Position numbers and translations under genes: made by a program. From the NCBI GenBank assembly GCA_021234155.1, contig JAJEKV010000012.1:6947789-7011788 (forward strand): a stretch of 64,000 nucleotides of DNA, written 5' to 3'. Below are positions 10,531 through 21,699 of this stretch, in pieces (within the stretch, counting starts at the first letter, position 1; every line of letters begins with the position of its first letter). The stretch is from Isoetes taiwanensis. Its lineage: Eukaryota; Streptophyta; Lycopodiopsida; Isoetales; Isoetaceae. The notes below the pieces were generated by a model. That model ran no database searches. It was not told the DNA's origin and saw only the letters and a list, made by a program, of their open reading frames with translations.

Positions 10531-13500
10531 CCAGAATACCAACTCTGCCAAGTTCAACAAGGGTATTTATTTATCACTCTCATTCTTTACTGCAAAATAG
10601 AGATCATATCTTGCATATGTCTTGTTCGCATTTGTTTAACAGCCAAAGCTCTCAGGCAACTGATCTTTCAAATCCAAAGAACTGGATAAGCCAGTTGAAC
10701 ATGTAGTCTAGATTGTTTAAAGAAAGGAGCCCTGCTGGAAGTTTATTTAACTCTATATATATTACAGGTAATTCAAACGATGACATAGGGGATGTAGACT
10801 ACAACCTTGAGTGTCTCAGAAATAAAGAGGTGATGCAATCAACGTATGAATGCTATCACATAGTATGCTGTGAAAATTTACTGTGCATGGGAACATTAGA
10901 ATTAGGAAGATATGAAGATTAATTTTTTCTTAACACATTTCGTTCATTTAGATTAAAACATATTTTTTTTATACCACTCAAAATTTCATGGTCTATGGTG
11001 CATTAGATAAACCCGTAGTGGTAATAATGATAAATAAAAGTGGTGAACACAAAGCTTGCAGATTTTTTCCAATGCAAGATGTGTTAAGTGGTGGAGTTTA
11101 AGGTTTACTAAATGGAAGGCTATCTTTGGAAGCATTTTAGATCCAATATTATTTTTCCTCTTGTTTAGATATTAGCCTGTTGCACTTATCTTTTAAGAGT
11201 CTAGCTTTGTGGATATATTAGAGTTTGCTTGCTTTATAAAGTACAGAGTCATAACTTCTAGGTACCATAGTTTTTGTTGATTCTCATTTCCTTAGCAAGT
11301 AGAGAGTTCAGATTTGTATTAATACTTGTGGACTAGTTAATGTTTGTTGAATTTGCTTGTTTAATTGTGCAATTTCAAAGGGATCCGATAATGAAAAATA
11401 CCGTCGGTTGAAAACTAGTCACCAAATCGCTATATCGACACAAAAAAGATCTAAACATGAAAACACACTTTCGGGCCACCGGAGGGCAACCCGTCGTGCG
11501 CAGCACCTTGTTTGTCTTTTTTTCTTTGAAGCTTGAATGGATTGAGTGGGACGCATGGATGAAATTATAGGTGTGGGATTTGTTGGAGCCATTTCCACAA
11601 ATGAAATGGAAAATGTTGGTGCAATATTATGCATGAATGAAGTATTCATAAAGGGAATCATTGGATTAGGAAGAATGTAAGGTATAGATGAGCGAGTTGC
11701 AAAAATTGTCTGTAGATAAAGGAAAGGTGGAGGACATATGAAGATGGATTATATGCTAAGACTCGAAGTGGAGAATTTGAATATCATTATCCATCTAAAA
11801 ACAAGGAACATGGATGTTTGCACTAGATACGAACAAAATAAAGCAGTAGATGTGAAGAAAAAAAATGAAAGAACACAATGCAAGGACAAAAGAAAATAGA
11901 AGCACCAAAATACTAGCAAATTTAGATCATCTACTTCAAAAATTCATATTTGAAAAGCCATGGTGGTTGCCGAAGAAGTTGCAACTTTAGAGCTTGTGAA
12001 GAAAAAATGAAAGAACATAATGCAAAGCACAGAAGAAGTTGCAACTTTAGAGCTTGTGAAGAAAAAATGAAAGAACATAATGCAAAGCACAAATCAGTAG
12101 AAGCATTAAAATGCTAGCAAATTTAGATCTTTTACTTCATAGATTCATATCTGAAAAACAAAGCAAAGTTGCACAAGAAGTTGCAAGTTTAGAGCTTGTT
12201 CAATCCTTCAACAGAGGGTGCCAGACTGTTGGGTCAACAAATTGACCTACATGGAATAACTGGTTGACTTGGTAACCAGCAAAAAATTGAGACCGGCTCT
12301 CTGGATTGTCCAAAACTCAAAGGGTGCCAACCTGCTAGGTCAACATTTAGGCACGCTGGTCTAATAGGTGGATGCCAAAACTATCCATTTGGAACTATTT
12401 TATCCGCCCTTTCAAATTGTTTCCTCACTATACATGTTTCTTCAGCTTACCTTTCGAATTGTTCTTAGGTTCACGGCTCATGCATCAAACTTAGGATATT
12501 GACTCGAAACGTTGTCTATGACTCAAATTGAGAATTTGCCCAAAACATTAACATAACGAACACAAATGTGAAGTTACAAACTCACCTGCTGCCATTAAAT
12601 TTATTCTATTGTTCTAAATTGATACTTTATGGCCTGCGCTAGTTCTGGTTCCCACATTGCTGATGCCCTCAAAAGCATTTGTCCGTTTTGTACACTACCG
12701 TTCTCTCCCTTTCTTCAAGAGTAAAATTTTCTATACTGAGAAATAATTACAACATGCGCAATAGGCACAGTACGTTAGTCTCGAATTGTTCTACCAGTAA
12801 GCAAATTTTGGAAATCAGCAATGTCATTGCATGAATATTATGCAGCGTCAGCATTGTACATAAAACAGCATCGTATGAACTTTCTATTCAACAGATCACT
12901 TCTAATGATCCAGCATATACAGTGTACACTACAACTTCTCTATTCATATTCAACAAATCAAACTCGTCATTTAGCTTCAGCAAACAGCTTAATTATATAA
13001 TTATATGCAGCAAACTCAATTTCGAAGTGCAAGTAAAGCATCACCTTCCTGTTTTGAAGGGCAGTTCTAAAATTCGGACTAAGAAATTATCAGAAGGCTA
13101 CTCAACTTTCAACCAAATACTGCGGATCTAGACATTGCACACAGGAATTTTTAACAAATTCCTCCACATGAACAAAAAACACAGCAAGCTAGCAATTTGG
13201 AAGTGCAAGCAGAACAGACTTTTTCTGTCTTGCACTACAGGAATAAATCTTCCAAATAAATTCTCAGAATACTAATCCACTTACGCATCATGTATAGGGC
13301 ATAAACATGATTAGCAAGCAAAATACATGAAAAATTATGACAGATATTGGTTTCATATATACCAGGCAAACAAGTCTTCTACAAGCACATTAAACAGCAT
13401 CACAGCTACTGTATAATTCATATTTGATATAGTCTTCTCATTGACAACATAGAAACAAAAATAACAAAATATAAAACTAGGATTTTTACATTCACAAGCA

Positions 13501-13772
13501 ACACTTCTGAAAACTAATTCTTACAAAATACGCAACAGAGTTACTAAGATAATAGCTTTCCAACATATTTTGCTTCATAGGTCGGTGCACAACAAGTGGA
13601 TTACAGAAGATCAATCAATATTCCTTATATGACCATTACTGATATCAATGGCTACAGCAACTGAACTAAGACTTATTTGTTCTCTAGAAGTACAAAAGCC
13701 CTCAGAAGAAAGGCCAAGCACAAAGCACTTCTGCCATTTACATGTGGTTTGCAGCTTTTGCTATTTCAAAAC
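10531..13772. other. No gene recognised; local duplications
   Basis: AT-rich. A 60-bp tandem duplication (about 11972-12031 and 12032-12091) is embedded in a larger diverged repeat of about 200 bases (around 11850-11990 and 12060-12200, sharing 'agcattaaaatgctagcaaa'-type sequence). Open frames at 10713-10922, 11419-11661 (minus) and 12922-13131 have no recognisable family. The stretch nearest 13772 should include the 3' UTR of the H2A.X gene, transcribed leftward. Confidence 0.4.
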
Positions 13773-14263
13773 CTAAAATTCCTGAGACATACTACCGACT
13801 TCACCGCCTTTAGCCTTTCCGGACTTCTTCGGTAGCAATGACTGATTGATATTAGGAATAACTCCACCATTAGCAATAACCACACTGCCTAGAAGTTTAC
13901 TTAGCTCTTCGTCATTTCTCACAGCAAGTTGTATATGCCTGGGGATGATACGATTCTTCTTGTTGTCCCGAGCAGCATTTCCAGCAAGCTCCAAAACCTA
14001 AACAATGTCCATAAACCCACATCAAAAACCCACAAAAAGAAAACTTGGACCTTCAGATTTTAAACCTAAGTACACAAAAAACCTACCTCAGCAGAGAGGT
14101 ACTCCAGAACTGCAGCAAGATACACAGGAGCTCCGGCTCCAACACGTTCAGCGTATTTTCCAGCTTTTAGAAACCTAGCGATCCTTCCGACTGGAAACTG
14201 GAGGCCTGCCTTTTGAGATCTAGAAACGGATTTGGTACCCTTTGCCTTACCTCTGCCAGACAT
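13773..14263 (-). CDS. H2A.X: Histone H2A.X, two exons
   Basis: Core histone of the nucleosome and, as the X-type variant, the chromatin mark of DNA double-strand breaks once its C-terminal serine is phosphorylated by ATM/ATR kinases. Exon 1 is complement(14087..14263), starting [20 protein letters not shown] and containing the H2A fold entry [20 protein letters not shown] and [14 protein letters not shown]. Its donor is GAG|GTAGGT. Exon 2 is complement(13773..13997), resuming [20 protein letters not shown] and [16 protein letters not shown]. The splice junction falls in the conserved E-V-L-E-L stretch with no frame change, giving 133 residues, normal for plant H2A.X. The acidic-patch residues (E-Y-L-S-A-E, D-E-E) are intact. 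The tail ends in SQEF, the plant X-type SQE-hydrophobic motif. It appears functional. Confidence 0.95.
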
Positions 14264-14392
14264 TTTGAGATCAAGAATAGAAGACGGATTTCACTTCCAA
14301 GCTCCGAATTGAAAAAGCGCAAACGAGAAGCAGCCGATCGCCGGAAGAAGATGAGAAGGGGAGGTATGAAGAGTTTCTGCCCCTTCTCGCCC

Positions 14393-14402
14393 TTTATATA
14401 AA
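14393..14402 (-). promoter_or_regulatory. TATA box of the H2A.X gene
   Basis: TTTATATAAA, about 130 bases upstream of the H2A.X start codon on the minus strand, leaving room for a 5' UTR of about 100 bases. Confidence 0.65.
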
Positions 14403-14494
14403 TGTGTGTATTTTAGCGGGTTTTTTCTTCTAAAATATTTGACGGCCAGATTTGATGATCCCCTGTCTTTTTTCAATCTGACGGATATTATTGA

Positions 14495-14514
14495 CGCCAA
14501 AACGGCGATCCGCG
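14495..14514 (-). promoter_or_regulatory. Histone octamer and E2F-like site of the H2A.X promoter
   Basis: On the minus strand 14507-14514 reads CGCGGATC, the exact plant histone-gene octamer linked to meristem/S-phase expression. Next to it TTTTGGCG (14495-14502) resembles an E2F core. Both lie about 95-110 bases upstream of the TATA box. A perfect G-box CACGTG is at 14544-14549. Confidence 0.7.
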
Positions 14515-14610
14515 TACATGAACCGAGGCCTGTAGTATTATGACACGTGTTATTGTTTAAACCATTACTCAGCATATTAACGTGGCCTTTCGTTCTTGAC
14601 TTTAGCCCTA

Positions 14611-15147
14611 ACGGATTTTGCCTTTTGGCGGATTTTATTCGTTGAGATTTTACCTAAGTAGGTAGGCACATACTCTTGAGGGTTTCTAAGGTTATTAGGG
14701 GTGGCCACATGCAATATTTGCTGCCTCCACCTCCGTATCTCAATTTCATACGAGAGCGGATACCAGAGAGGTGAAGAGCGGCAGAATAAAGGGGGAAGAG
14801 CTTCAGAAGAGAGGGGAACCAGCAGATTGCACTAATTTTTGTGGATGCTTCCCTGCAAGAATGGAAGATTGAAAATTGGCCTCCGACTTCAAGATGGAGG
14901 CCTCCACTTCCATTTTTGCCTCAAAATCTGCCGTTGAAGGCAGAAAAATGATCATGTGGCCACCCCTATTGGCCCTGCCCCTAGCCGGTGTGCATTTTGG
15001 AGCTGTTGAGTGTAAGTCCTCACACAAAGTAATAGTGTTTGCCCTCACCATGCGTACATAGCCTCGGTGGGAGAAAAGATTTAATTTCTTCAAATGATAA
15101 TAATGGCTTTTTTTTCCAAATTCTTTTTCCTCAACCCAAGCCTAGGC
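14611..15147. repeat. Dispersed repeat R1, copy A, carrying a foldback insertion
   Basis: Shares its ends and much of its body with copy B (19811-20314), from ACGGATTTTGCCTTTTGG to CCCAAGCCTAGGC. No coding capacity was recognised. Copy A is interrupted by an inverted-repeat insertion at 14696-14968 that is absent from copy B. Confidence 0.85.
14696..14968. mobile_element. Foldback/MITE-like insertion inside R1 copy A
   Basis: Bounded by the terminal inverted repeat TAGGGGTGGCCACATG (14696-14711) and CATGTGGCCACCCCTA (14953-14968), perfect over 16 bases. The corresponding site in R1 copy B lacks the element, which gives an empty-site comparison. About 273 bp, non-coding. No clear target duplication beyond possible T/A bases. 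Confidence 0.8.
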
Positions 15148-16117
15148 GTATGTAAACCATCAGTAGTCAAAAATTTCTCGTTTTTGGCTATTTGTTTAAA
15201 ATGGGTAATTTTGGCCCTGGGGTGTTTGGACGGCGCCGCTTAGAGCACCGCCACGAGTTTATACAGCAATTATACAACTGAAAACACATACTACAAGATA
15301 GCAAGATTAAAAGATTATTGTTAGCTATTACGAGATTATTTATTAACTTAAAACACATTTATACAATAGAAATTTCAAGTACAACTAAAAACGAGCTTTC
15401 ATCATTCATCACCAAAAAAGATTAAAGATTCTGTGATCAATGATATTAATTAGAGATCAATCATTTCAAAAAGGGTTTACCATAGTTTCTAAGGTGAAAA
15501 ACATAGTTCAAACAGTTTCTAATCTAAGGTGGAAAACATAATTCAAACAGTTTCTAATCTGACATAGATACTAAAGTTTCCAATGTTCTCATTTTCATAT
15601 TCCCTTTTTCCACAAATGTTGCAGCTCCACTAAATTCAGCATTTGCACAACGGTACAATTGTTGAAAGTAGCTCCCGCAAACGAATGTCCCGCTGAAGAA
15701 CATATAAAAACATTTGAAACTAAACTAAGAAAAACTCTAAAACTACAATTTCAAATAAAACACTCCATTAAGTCCTTATCTTCATTATCATTTTCTTCAA
15801 CACTAACTAGAACCACAAAATTTGTAACCACGGCATATAACATGTGTATATAATAAAGCTTTTCTATTTTGTAAATATTTTGTAGGAGCAATAAGACTAA
15901 TAGTTTTATTTTTTGGAAAAAGCAAATCCGTTAAGAAGAAGAAGCTTCACAAAGAGGAATCAAAAATCTTATTAATCTATGTACATATTTGAGAGGTGGA
16001 CATTATCTTTTCACAAATAACCATATTGGTTGATGTCTAGAGTGTGCAGCACGATCCTGAGGCCCCAAGGCGCTAAATCTTTTTTGATCAGCACAAACCG
16101 TTACATTTCGCACTTTC
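15148..16117. other. No gene recognised
   Basis: AT-rich sequence without protein homology. A short phrase containing CAAACAGTTTCTAATCT recurs around 15508-15560. Confidence 0.4.
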
Positions 16118-16505
16118 AATTAAATTCCCCCTGGAACCCTCTTTTGTTTGGGTGTATATTCAAATGAGGGGTGACGTAGGGTATCGAGAGCCCCTTTTTT
16201 CTCCCCTCGCCTCTCCCATTGTATAATACATGTATGAAATTAACACCAATAAGTATATTGCATTTAAGTCTTATAGTATTTTACCACTCTCGCTATATGG
16301 TATACCCTCCATGTATATTAACACCAATAAGTACATTGCATTTAAGTCTTATAGTATTTTACCACTCTCGCTATATGGTATACCCTCGTTTGCAAGAGTA
16401 TATCCCACGAACGAGGGTCACTATCTCGGGCTTAAAGTGAGGCGTAATTTAAAAATATTCCCATCCAATAGCTCTCGTTGCCTAGAGGCATTAATCGCAA
16501 CTTTC
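16118..16505. repeat. Dispersed repeat R2, copy 1
   Basis: Similar in order and content to 47563-47822: AATTCCCCCT, GTATATTCA, then TTTAAGTCTTATAGTATTTT, ACGAGGGTCACTATCT and CCCATCCAATAGCTCTCG. Copy 1 has an internal 78-bp tandem duplication (units starting 16239 and 16317) that copy 2 lacks. Non-coding; family unknown. Confidence 0.7.
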
Positions 16506-16695
16506 AATTTCAGGAATCCTCTAAATGCATTAGGTTTATGTTGCGGCCACATTTGTGGAGATTGCATTGGAGGGAGTGTAGCGATATAATAGCCGCTTTT
16601 TAGTGTTCCTTTATTCTTTTGCTAGCAACATCAAGGGGCCACTTTTATTCCTGCCAACAAAACAACCTTTTATTATTATTATTACAAGAAATTTA

Positions 16696-16719
16696 TCGCG
16701 GCGGCCAAGGCCGCCGCGA
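16696..16719. repeat. GC-rich perfect hairpin, possible CACTA subterminal motif
   Basis: CGCGGCGGCC, AA, GGCCGCCGCG: a 10-bp stem (11 with the outer T/A pair) in otherwise AT-rich DNA, preceded by TTACAAGAAATTTAT. That context resembles plant CACTA termini, where CACTACAAGAAA precedes such a palindrome, but the leading CACTA is mutated or absent. Confidence 0.6.
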
Positions 16720-19680
16720 ACATTTCTCTTTACCGACTTGATGTTATTTCAAGATGAAATTTTTCTACTAAATAACCTATTCATTAGTCGAATTAAATGC
16801 CAGTCTAAAAGTTAATAGGCAACAACATTTAAATACATGAAATCAGTTTTTTTAAATGGAATGGTGTATTGGGCTTTTAAGAATTCTAGGAACTATGACC
16901 CTCAAATTGAGTATTGTCTAGTTCAGGAACTTGATGGGAAACCTTAGTGTTCCAATGGAACAAACAAATATCAAAGAAGATACAATCATGGTCTACGCCT
17001 ACTATTGTCTTTCTCAAGTCAAATCTTGGGCAAAAGATAGAAAGCACAAATGACTAGGTCATAAATCCTTGGCAAACACTCGCCATAAATGATGTGAATG
17101 CTAGGACTATCATTACTTGTTCAACACCTTCTTGTGCAACTCTAATGCGTTAAGAGTTCCTATTTCACAAATCATGGAGCCAACATGTTCAAAATCGTCT
17201 GTATTATATGGGTTTTAAAATAGTAAGAATTTTAGATTGATTGATGAGATAAGGTTTGTTGCAAATGTTTTTTTAAAAATTTTGGTCGGGCAACAAAATT
17301 AAAAAAAAAGAAATAATTGTTTACAATTGTTGGGAAAACCAAAAAAGGAAGATTGTTCGAGAAAACAACACAAAAAAGATGTTGAGAAAAAGCTTAACGG
17401 CAGCGGCTTCTGCCAACCATGTTGGATTGGAAGCACAATGCAGCAGCCCTTGACATGGAGCATCGCATTTTCTCTTCCAATTTCCATGCAATTGGATGAT
17501 TTTCGATTAACGGCCACCGGAAGATTTTCTATGTGCATGCTTGATGGAGATGGGGAGGAACTAAAAATAGCACGACAATTCCAACATCATGAACTGACAT
17601 GGGTATGCCACATCCAACATTTGCTGCAACTTGCAATTTCAATCATTGGTCAATGCCTTGTGCATATTTACAAATCTAAAAGTATTTATATGATTTATAC
17701 TTCTACACAATGGCCAATACGCTAAGCCATTTGAAACTTCTCTCGAGCATGTGCTCATACATGGACGTACTAGTTTTAATAATGATTTCGATTTCAGACT
17801 TTTATAGAAGTGGCCATTATTTATTAACTGAATGACATAGATCAACTTATGCAAAACTCCAAAGACAAAAACTTTAAATTGCCTTAGAAATATTAAGTTA
17901 GATGAAAGCTTTTGCCTACATTTTGGAACGGATGCATAGTATCCCTACATTCATTGTGGAATGGGATTGCAAATCAAACCTTATGGCGTATGAGCTTTTA
18001 CCGATCCGGCTTCTACTTGAGACAATCTAGAATTGACCTTTCCCTTCTCCAAATTTCTATTTTGCCTATTTATATTTTCCATGCAGATGTTCAATGTGTC
18101 ACGAACTTTGCTATTTCCCTCGCACAACAACAAAAGGAAGCATCATGAGAAAAACTATCCATTCTCAACTTGCAAAAAGATGGAACTATGGAAAATGCCT
18201 ATTGGACCAATCAATCAGATGCATGCATTCTCAATCCCAAACTCAAATCCCGGTGGAGGGTGATAGGCTATTGAAAGCACGCAAAGTTTTCTCATAAGGC
18301 AAAACCATAGCTCTTTTCGGTTCTCAGAATTGGGTCATTGTCATCATCGCATCGCAAAGATATGGTTCGATAAGTGCAGCGCGTTTACGGTTCTCGTTAT
18401 AGAATTGGGCTCAAGCGTTGTCATCATCGACGCAAAGATATGGTTCGATAAGTGCGGTAGCGCCCCCCAAACTAGAAATAATTAAAAAAAAAAAGACTAA
18501 GAACACATGCGCCAGCCTGCAAGATATAAGTCAAGAGTATAAGCAACCCACCGTGGTTTTTGTGAGAGAAATTACTGGCCAATCCTTCATCTTCATGCGG
18601 CCAATCCTTCATCTTCATGCTGCAAAAATTATCTGTTTGATATAGGCTAAATACTAGTTCAAACTTATTCAAGCCATCATGCTCTATTATGCTCAAATTT
18701 ATTCAAGCCATCATGCTCTATTATGCTCTGTGATACATGAGAAGAGAAGTCTTGCCGCCTCCGAAAGGAGTTGCTACTACAATCCATATGCATGTGAGCA
18801 CAACTTGGTGTCCCACAGGAAGGGTGGATAATAGAAAGATTGAGCAAACTATTCAGTATCTGATCGGCTCTGGCATGGTAAGTTCATCCTCTATGCTTAG
18901 CTTATTTCTGTTTTTTTTTTTCTTGCTTGGATCAAGAGCAGTGAATTGGCAAACCCAATTCCTTTAGCTCCAAACCTACAGAAAGTTATGTTAAGTTCAT
19001 CATCCAGAGCTTATTTCTTACATCATCCGTAGCTTATTTCTTAGTTTTTTTCCCTTCTTGGTTAAGCTAAGAACAAAGAACCGGCAAAACCAATTCCTCC
19101 AGAGCTTATTTCTTTTTTTTTCTTCTTGGTTAAACCAAGAGCAAGAACCGCAAACCCAATTCATTTAGCCAAGTCCTAATCCGAAGTCTCTATTTTGGCC
19201 AAGACCCATGTGATTAAATAAAATTTGTCTATTTCAAGCCCTAGCAGATGGTCGGCGATGCGTGAAAAGCTTGGCGAATAGGTTTGGGTAGATGCGCTTT
19301 AACTAGCTAAGAACAAAAGAAAAGGTGGAAACTCACAAAATGCATATACCTTAAACGAAGTTTATCTAACTCGTGTAACGAACCCAAAAATTTGGGCGAT
19401 CTAACTCTATTTATACTCAAAGAAAACCACGTAAGTTTCAACACGCGAATGATCTCAAGATGATTTCACAAATATCCCGATGTGGTCGTGGTTGTGCCAC
19501 TTTTTATCTTCGTAGATAATCCGGCAAAATGGAAGATATGCTACGTATAAAGCGATGAGGTAGATAAGAGAGAACAAGCATGGCCGAAGTTTTTTTTTCC
19601 CCTTAACAACAAGCATATTTTTGCCCCCCGAAACACAGAATATGCCAAAGGATCTTGCCAATAATAATTACATGAGTTAG

Positions 19681-19681
19681 A

Positions 19682-19722
<41 letters not shown>
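19681..19722. repeat. (ATT)n microsatellite
   Basis: About 14 uninterrupted ATT units. Confidence 0.95.
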
Positions 19723-19953
19723 GCACATTTGCACAAACACGAGTTTGAGACTTTAAAGCAATTTTAGAGTGTCCATGTTGCTGCCAAGTGAGACTTTTGT
19801 TCACGTGGATACGGATTTTGCCTTTTGGTGGATTTTATTCGTTGAGATTTTACCTAAGTAGGAACATACACTTGAGGGTTTCTATGGTTTGGCCCTTCCC
19901 CTAGCCTAATGATTGGTGTGCATTTTGGACCTGTTGAGTGTAAGTCCTCATAC

Positions 19954-20098
19954 GAAATGTTAGGGCGGGCCATATTTCTCCATATTGTCACCCTTATTAC
20001 ATCATATAACTTCATGTCCCACCTGACAGGCTGCTACTGCTCGCCGATTTGAACAAAAGGGGGCGGCACGTGTGAAATGTGGACTGCCCTAACATTTC
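19954..20098. mobile_element. Foldback insertion 1 in R1 copy B
   Basis: Arms GAAATGTTAGGGC (19954-19966) and GCCCTAACATTTC (20086-20098), a perfect 13-base inverted repeat around about 119 bases. Non-coding, MITE-like. Confidence 0.7.
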
Positions 20099-20100
20099 AA

Positions 20101-20182
20101 GGGGAAATGTTCGCTGGCTGGCCATTACGTAGTCGCCAGGTGGCCTTACCCCGCATAATGGCCAGCCAGTAAACATTTCCCC
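20101..20182. mobile_element. Foldback insertion 2 in R1 copy B (near-perfect hairpin)
   Basis: Arms of 27 bases, 20101-20127 (GGGGAAATGTTCGCTGGCTG...) and 20156-20182 (...CAGCCAGTAAACATTTCCCC), mismatched only at the central dinucleotide CG/TA, around a 28-base loop. It also shares the AAATGTT core with the neighbouring foldback. Confidence 0.8.
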
Positions 20183-20314
20183 TAACAAAGTAATAGTGTT
20201 TGCCCTCACCATGCGGACATAGCCTCGGTGGGAGAAAATATCTAATTTCTTCAAATCATATAGATAATGGCTCTTTTTTTTCAATTTTTTTTTTCCCTCA
20301 ACCCAAGCCTAGGC

Positions 20315-20460
20315 CACTACAAGAGAAGGGGTCAATTAGTGTCACCATATTTTTGAAAAAGACACACGATGACATTATTAGTGACATTACCAAAAAGGTG
20401 ATGCTGCAGGTGACACAATTTATGTCACTAATGAAGTCACAATATCGTAGGCCCTATCCC
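20315..20460. mobile_element. CACTA (En/Spm-type) transposon terminus
   Basis: Begins CACTACAAGAGAAGGGG, matching the plant CACTA consensus CACTACAAGAAAA. It is followed by multiple subterminal copies of a short motif in both orientations (GTGTCAC, GTGACATTA, GGTGACAC, ATGTCACTAATG). Subterminal repeats of this kind bind the transposase in En/Spm elements. The opposite terminus (ending CTTGTAGTG) was not found within the next several kilobases, so the element is truncated or the partner end is degraded. Confidence 0.65.
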
Positions 20461-21635
20461 ATGCTTTCAAGCAAACTTCCCTATTGTTCAACATGACTTT
20501 CTTGACCTGCCCGTTAACTGAACAGACATCTAACATATTGTAAGCAAACATAGTCTTGTCTGCTGCTTTCATGTTCCAATATAATTTTCTCATTTGTATG
20601 ATCTCACTGGAAGAAAAGCTGGCACAACATCTCCTCAAGCAACAAATGAAGACTTGAATTCTAAGACAATAGTGATCGTGGGTTTCCTTTCGCATTTAGT
20701 GGCCACGGCATCCGATTTACCATATTGTAAGGTCTCTTTTTGGCATTAGCTATTTCTGTCTTTATTGCATAGTGCTCTGCCTCTCTGTCCTTCTCTACTA
20801 CAACTGTTACACCCTATCAACCATAACAAGAGCAGTCTTCCATCTGACCAGGCCACATTTATGGCGTTTCAGTAGAAGCCTGAAACCTCATAGATGGCTT
20901 CTTTGGCATAAGGCACAGCCTCATTATGGTAGTAGCTAGACAATCTTCGCCCAACCACGTATCCGAAATGGCGTAGTTGGGGGCAGTGAAAACAATCACG
21001 CCCATGGTATATGGGATCTCAGAGCAATCATGCATCAGCGTACATGCACGTTCAACAAGCTCATCCCTTGAAGTGGCCTTAGGAATGTCCGCCTCAAATG
21101 GATGAATCTGCTCCATGAGGTCCTGCGATATTATGTGCATGATTTGTGCTGGAGGGGGGAAGGGGGGAGGGTGGAGGGAGGGTAGAAAAGTCTTGCACCT
21201 CGGTTGCTATGTTGCCTATATCATTAGTGGGCCGTAAAATGAAGGCACCCTTGGACTCCAAAAGCGCCCCCATTTTGGTTTTAGGATATGACAACGAGAG
21301 TTCCTCTTCTAGAATATGTTCCGGGATACAACTACACATCCTTTAGGCAAAGGCAAATTGTGATGCTTGACGAAATCATGCACCTTCCCTTCTACAACCT
21401 TCTTGCCATTAAAAAGCATAGACCTGATCTTCATTCTCCAGCACTCTGTAAGATAGTAATCGGTGTTAAAGATCACAGCCGCGATCTTGTCAAGCCATGA
21501 GAGCCCACGTACACATGTGTAATGGAATGGGGCTGGCCTTTTCTCACTAGAAAAAATGCTCCGAAGGAACGCAGTCGCGATTTCGTTGAGAAGTATATAG
21601 TGGCACCTCTGTGAGAGATCGCAATCGTTGTCCAT
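20420..21635 (-). pseudogene. Unrecognised decayed protein gene, possibly transposon cargo
   Basis: Several consecutive minus-strand open frames look like one protein broken by frameshifts. 21635-21309 contains SSEKRPAPFHYTCVRGLSWL and FVKHHNLPLPKGCVVVS. 21339-21094 contains SYPKTKMGALLESKGAFILR. 21140-20859 contains MGVIVFTAPNYAISDTWLGE and LATTIMRLCLMPKKP. 20695-20420 contains VMLNNREVCLKAWDRAYDI. Their amino-acid composition is protein-like and not low-complexity. I recognise no family. The last piece is vaguely like the Cys-containing N-terminal region of some plant DDE transposases (x-VC-x-x-A/F-x-x-x-Y), but this is weak. The position beside a CACTA terminus suggests transposon coding or captured sequence. 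Confidence 0.4.
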
Positions 21636-21699
21636 TTCACTTGGAACACTTCAAATTAGCGACATAGAGCAATTAGTGGATCGGATTAGGCATTTACTA

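Larger units (their letters stand above)
16506..19810. other. No gene recognised; hairpin, minisatellites and a microsatellite
   Basis: Contains a GC-rich perfect hairpin at 16696-16719. It also has tandem duplications at 18316-18455 (about 70 bp), 18577-18620 (22 bp, two perfect copies), 18662-18729 (34 bp) and about 18890-19170 (about 100-bp degenerate units with poly-T), and an (ATT)n microsatellite at 19681-19722. An open frame at 17327-17725 (132 codons) matches no family I know. At 18737-18889 an exon-like stretch (VDNRKIEQTIQYLIGSGM) ends at a good GTAAGT donor, but I recognise no family. Confidence 0.4.
19811..20314. repeat. Dispersed repeat R1, copy B, carrying two foldbacks
   Basis: Second copy of R1 (see 14611-15147). 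It is interrupted by two adjacent inverted-repeat units at 19954-20098 and 20101-20182 that copy A lacks. A CACTA-type terminus begins exactly where R1 homology stops. Confidence 0.85.
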
